Shown in pieces: positions 63,297 to 64,000 of a stretch of 64,000 nucleotides of DNA. The notes under the pieces were generated by a model. The model searched no databases, was not told where the DNA came from, and saw only the letters and a program-made list of their open reading frames with translations. The position numbers were made by a program, and so were the translations under genes. Location: NCBI RefSeq assembly GCF_000687555.1, contig NZ_JHWJ01000001.1, positions 434,001-498,000 on the forward strand, read 5' to 3'. Positions within the stretch are counted from its first letter, which is position 1, and each line of letters starts with the position of its first letter. The stretch comes from [Clostridium] aerotolerans DSM 5434 (GTDB lineage: Bacteria; Bacillota; Clostridia; Lachnospirales; Lachnospiraceae).

Positions 63297-63398
63297 ATGG
63301 ACAAACAGTTACTTGAAATGCTAAAAGAGCTTGAAGAAAAAGAAATAATTGCCGAGAGTTTAGAAAATCAGGATTATGTAATGAAGTATGCAACTTAA
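63297..63398 (+). CDS. 33-aa acidic peptide, putative RiPP precursor
   Basis: ATG with GGAGGTG six bases upstream, 33 codons, TAA. The first 25 residues (MDKQLLEMLKELEEKE...) form a Leu/Glu amphipathic helix like a RiPP leader, and the last residues QDYVMKYAT hold two tyrosines, a lysine and a methionine that could be the modified core. It lies 23 bases after the radical SAM gene and is followed by a terminator, so it is co-transcribed with it. It is missed by length-limited gene finding. Function inferred from context only. Confidence 0.65.
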   Translation: MDKQLLEMLKELEEKEIIAESLENQDYVMKYAT

Positions 63399-63728
63399 TG
63401 TTCTGAGCATTTCTTTAAGGTGCAAAATTTTAACAATGGTTTTTTAAAAAGAGTTGTTGCAAGAGTGGGTAAATCATCTACGATAGCAGCAACTCCTTTT
63501 TATATAGACAAAATAAAATCTGAATTACAGCTTATGCTTTATGATTAAATGTAGTTTCAGGTTTAATAATATGCAAACAAATGATATTTTTGTTTGCATA
63601 TATATAGACATAATCAGAGAAAAGGTCTATAATCATATATAAGTTCATAAATGTAATAGATAGAATAGTGGTATTCATAAGTGTAGAAAAGTAGAAATGA
63701 AAAATTACTAAAAAGGGGCCAGGATAAG
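63399..63728. other. Intergenic stretch after the peptide gene
   Basis: 330 AT-rich bases containing the terminator at 63451-63501. An 84-codon minus-strand frame (63532-63786) has no convincing ribosome binding site and is judged spurious. The promoter of the following regulator gene is not identifiable. Confidence 0.45.
63451..63501 (+). terminator. terminator of the radical SAM/peptide operon
   Basis: GAGTTGTTGC / GCAGCAACTC, 10-base arms with one G-T pair, then C and T5. Confidence 0.85.
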
Positions 63729-64000
63729 ATGAAAGACCACGATGAAAGAAAATCGTTATGGCAAGTGACACAAACTGAGTTAACAAACGGTTTTTACGAA
63801 AATGATAATTTTGTATATTGTTTGATATGCAATGAAACCTTTACGAAAGGAGAAATATTTCAGCATAATAATCATTTATATGATGCGTACAAGATGATGA
63901 AAATTCATAATGAGGATAAGCATGGCTCCATGTTAGATTATCTACTGAATATGAATCCGAATTTTTTGGGAATTTCATCTACACAGCAATCCATATTAAA
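63729..64000 (+). CDS. Zinc-finger N-terminus of a transcriptional regulator (partial)
   Basis: The gene runs off the right edge; 90 residues are present. A possible zinc site CLICNETF plus later His residues (KIHNEDKHGSM) and the stretch MLDYLLNMNPNFLGISSTQQSIL match the N-terminal half of Firmicutes regulators that end in a LuxR-type helix-turn-helix. AAAGGGGCCAGGA precedes the ATG. It may regulate the adjacent peptide operon, but the DNA-binding half is outside the window. Confidence 0.65.
   Translation, partial: MKDHDERKSLWQVTQTELTNGFYENDNFVYCLICNETFTKGEIFQHNNHLYDAYKMMKIHNEDKHGSMLDYLLNMNPNFLGISSTQQSIL

Noticed and set aside
63532-63786. 84-codon minus-strand frame beside the peptide operon
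   Set aside because: Low-complexity Phe/Tyr/Ile content typical of AT-rich DNA, no ribosome binding site, overlaps the start of the zinc-finger regulator.

Overview
The window looks like the chromosome of an anaerobic, fermentative, spore-forming Clostridia member, most likely a Lachnospiraceae of the Lacrimispora / [Clostridium] saccharolyticum type. This is inferred from Gram-positive ribosome binding sites (GGAGG), a full-length pyruvate:ferredoxin oxidoreductase, a VanW/YoaR-type envelope protein, a YesM/YesN two-component pair with CUT1 sugar ABC transporters, a BclA-like collagen protein and many intracellular glycoside hydrolases. No 16S rRNA or species marker is present, so the genus is a guess.

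Region 1 (1-22.2 kb) is mostly core: an AI-2E-type permease, hemB, a PHP phosphoesterase, a VanW/G5 envelope protein, nifJ, DUF554 and DUF805 membrane proteins, a DUF4397 protein, a GntR(YtrA)-ABC-permease operon, a zinc-ribbon protein, an LTA-synthase-like sulfatase, a DUF362 ferredoxin protein, cardiolipin synthase and a collagen-like spore-surface protein. Most transcription units end in clear intrinsic terminators.

Region 2 (22.6-39.5 kb) is a Gram-positive polysaccharide utilisation locus. A minus-strand operon (sensor kinase, AraC-type response regulator, heparinase II/III-like lyase) diverges from a plus-strand operon (sugar-binding lipoprotein, two permeases, GH2, GH88 unsaturated uronidase, DUF2264 protein, LacZ-like GH2). 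The hydrolases carry no signal peptides, so acidic (uronic-acid-containing) oligosaccharides are probably imported and then dismantled inside the cell.

Region 3 (39.6-49.7 kb) holds a cupin, a DinB-like protein and a heterodimeric ABC multidrug exporter with a BmrBCD-like leader: a strong promoter, a 35-codon ORF, a 14-codon ORF that runs through a terminator, and a second terminator before the exporter. A patatin, PcrA helicase, a small membrane protein and the 23S rRNA methyltransferase RlmD follow.

Region 4 (49.7-54.1 kb) is AT-rich, gene-poor accessory DNA: an HExxH protein, a displaced RlmD-like C-terminus, a nearly perfect 32-bp palindrome, a Cys-rich small protein, a MarR/cyclase divergent pair, a broken mobile-element HTH gene and a decayed tRNA-Ala. 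It looks like successive integration and decay downstream of rlmD.

Region 5 (54.1-60.6 kb) has a stand-alone GAPDH, two AraC regulators and a GPH-transporter/GH78 rhamnosidase pair. Region 6 (60.9-64 kb) is the best candidate for a new system: a B12-binding radical SAM enzyme with two PqqD-like C-terminal modules, preceded by a coupled 11-codon ORF and followed by a 33-residue acidic peptide with a strong RBS, i.e. a probable RiPP (ribosomally made, modified peptide) locus, then a truncated zinc-finger regulator at the window edge.
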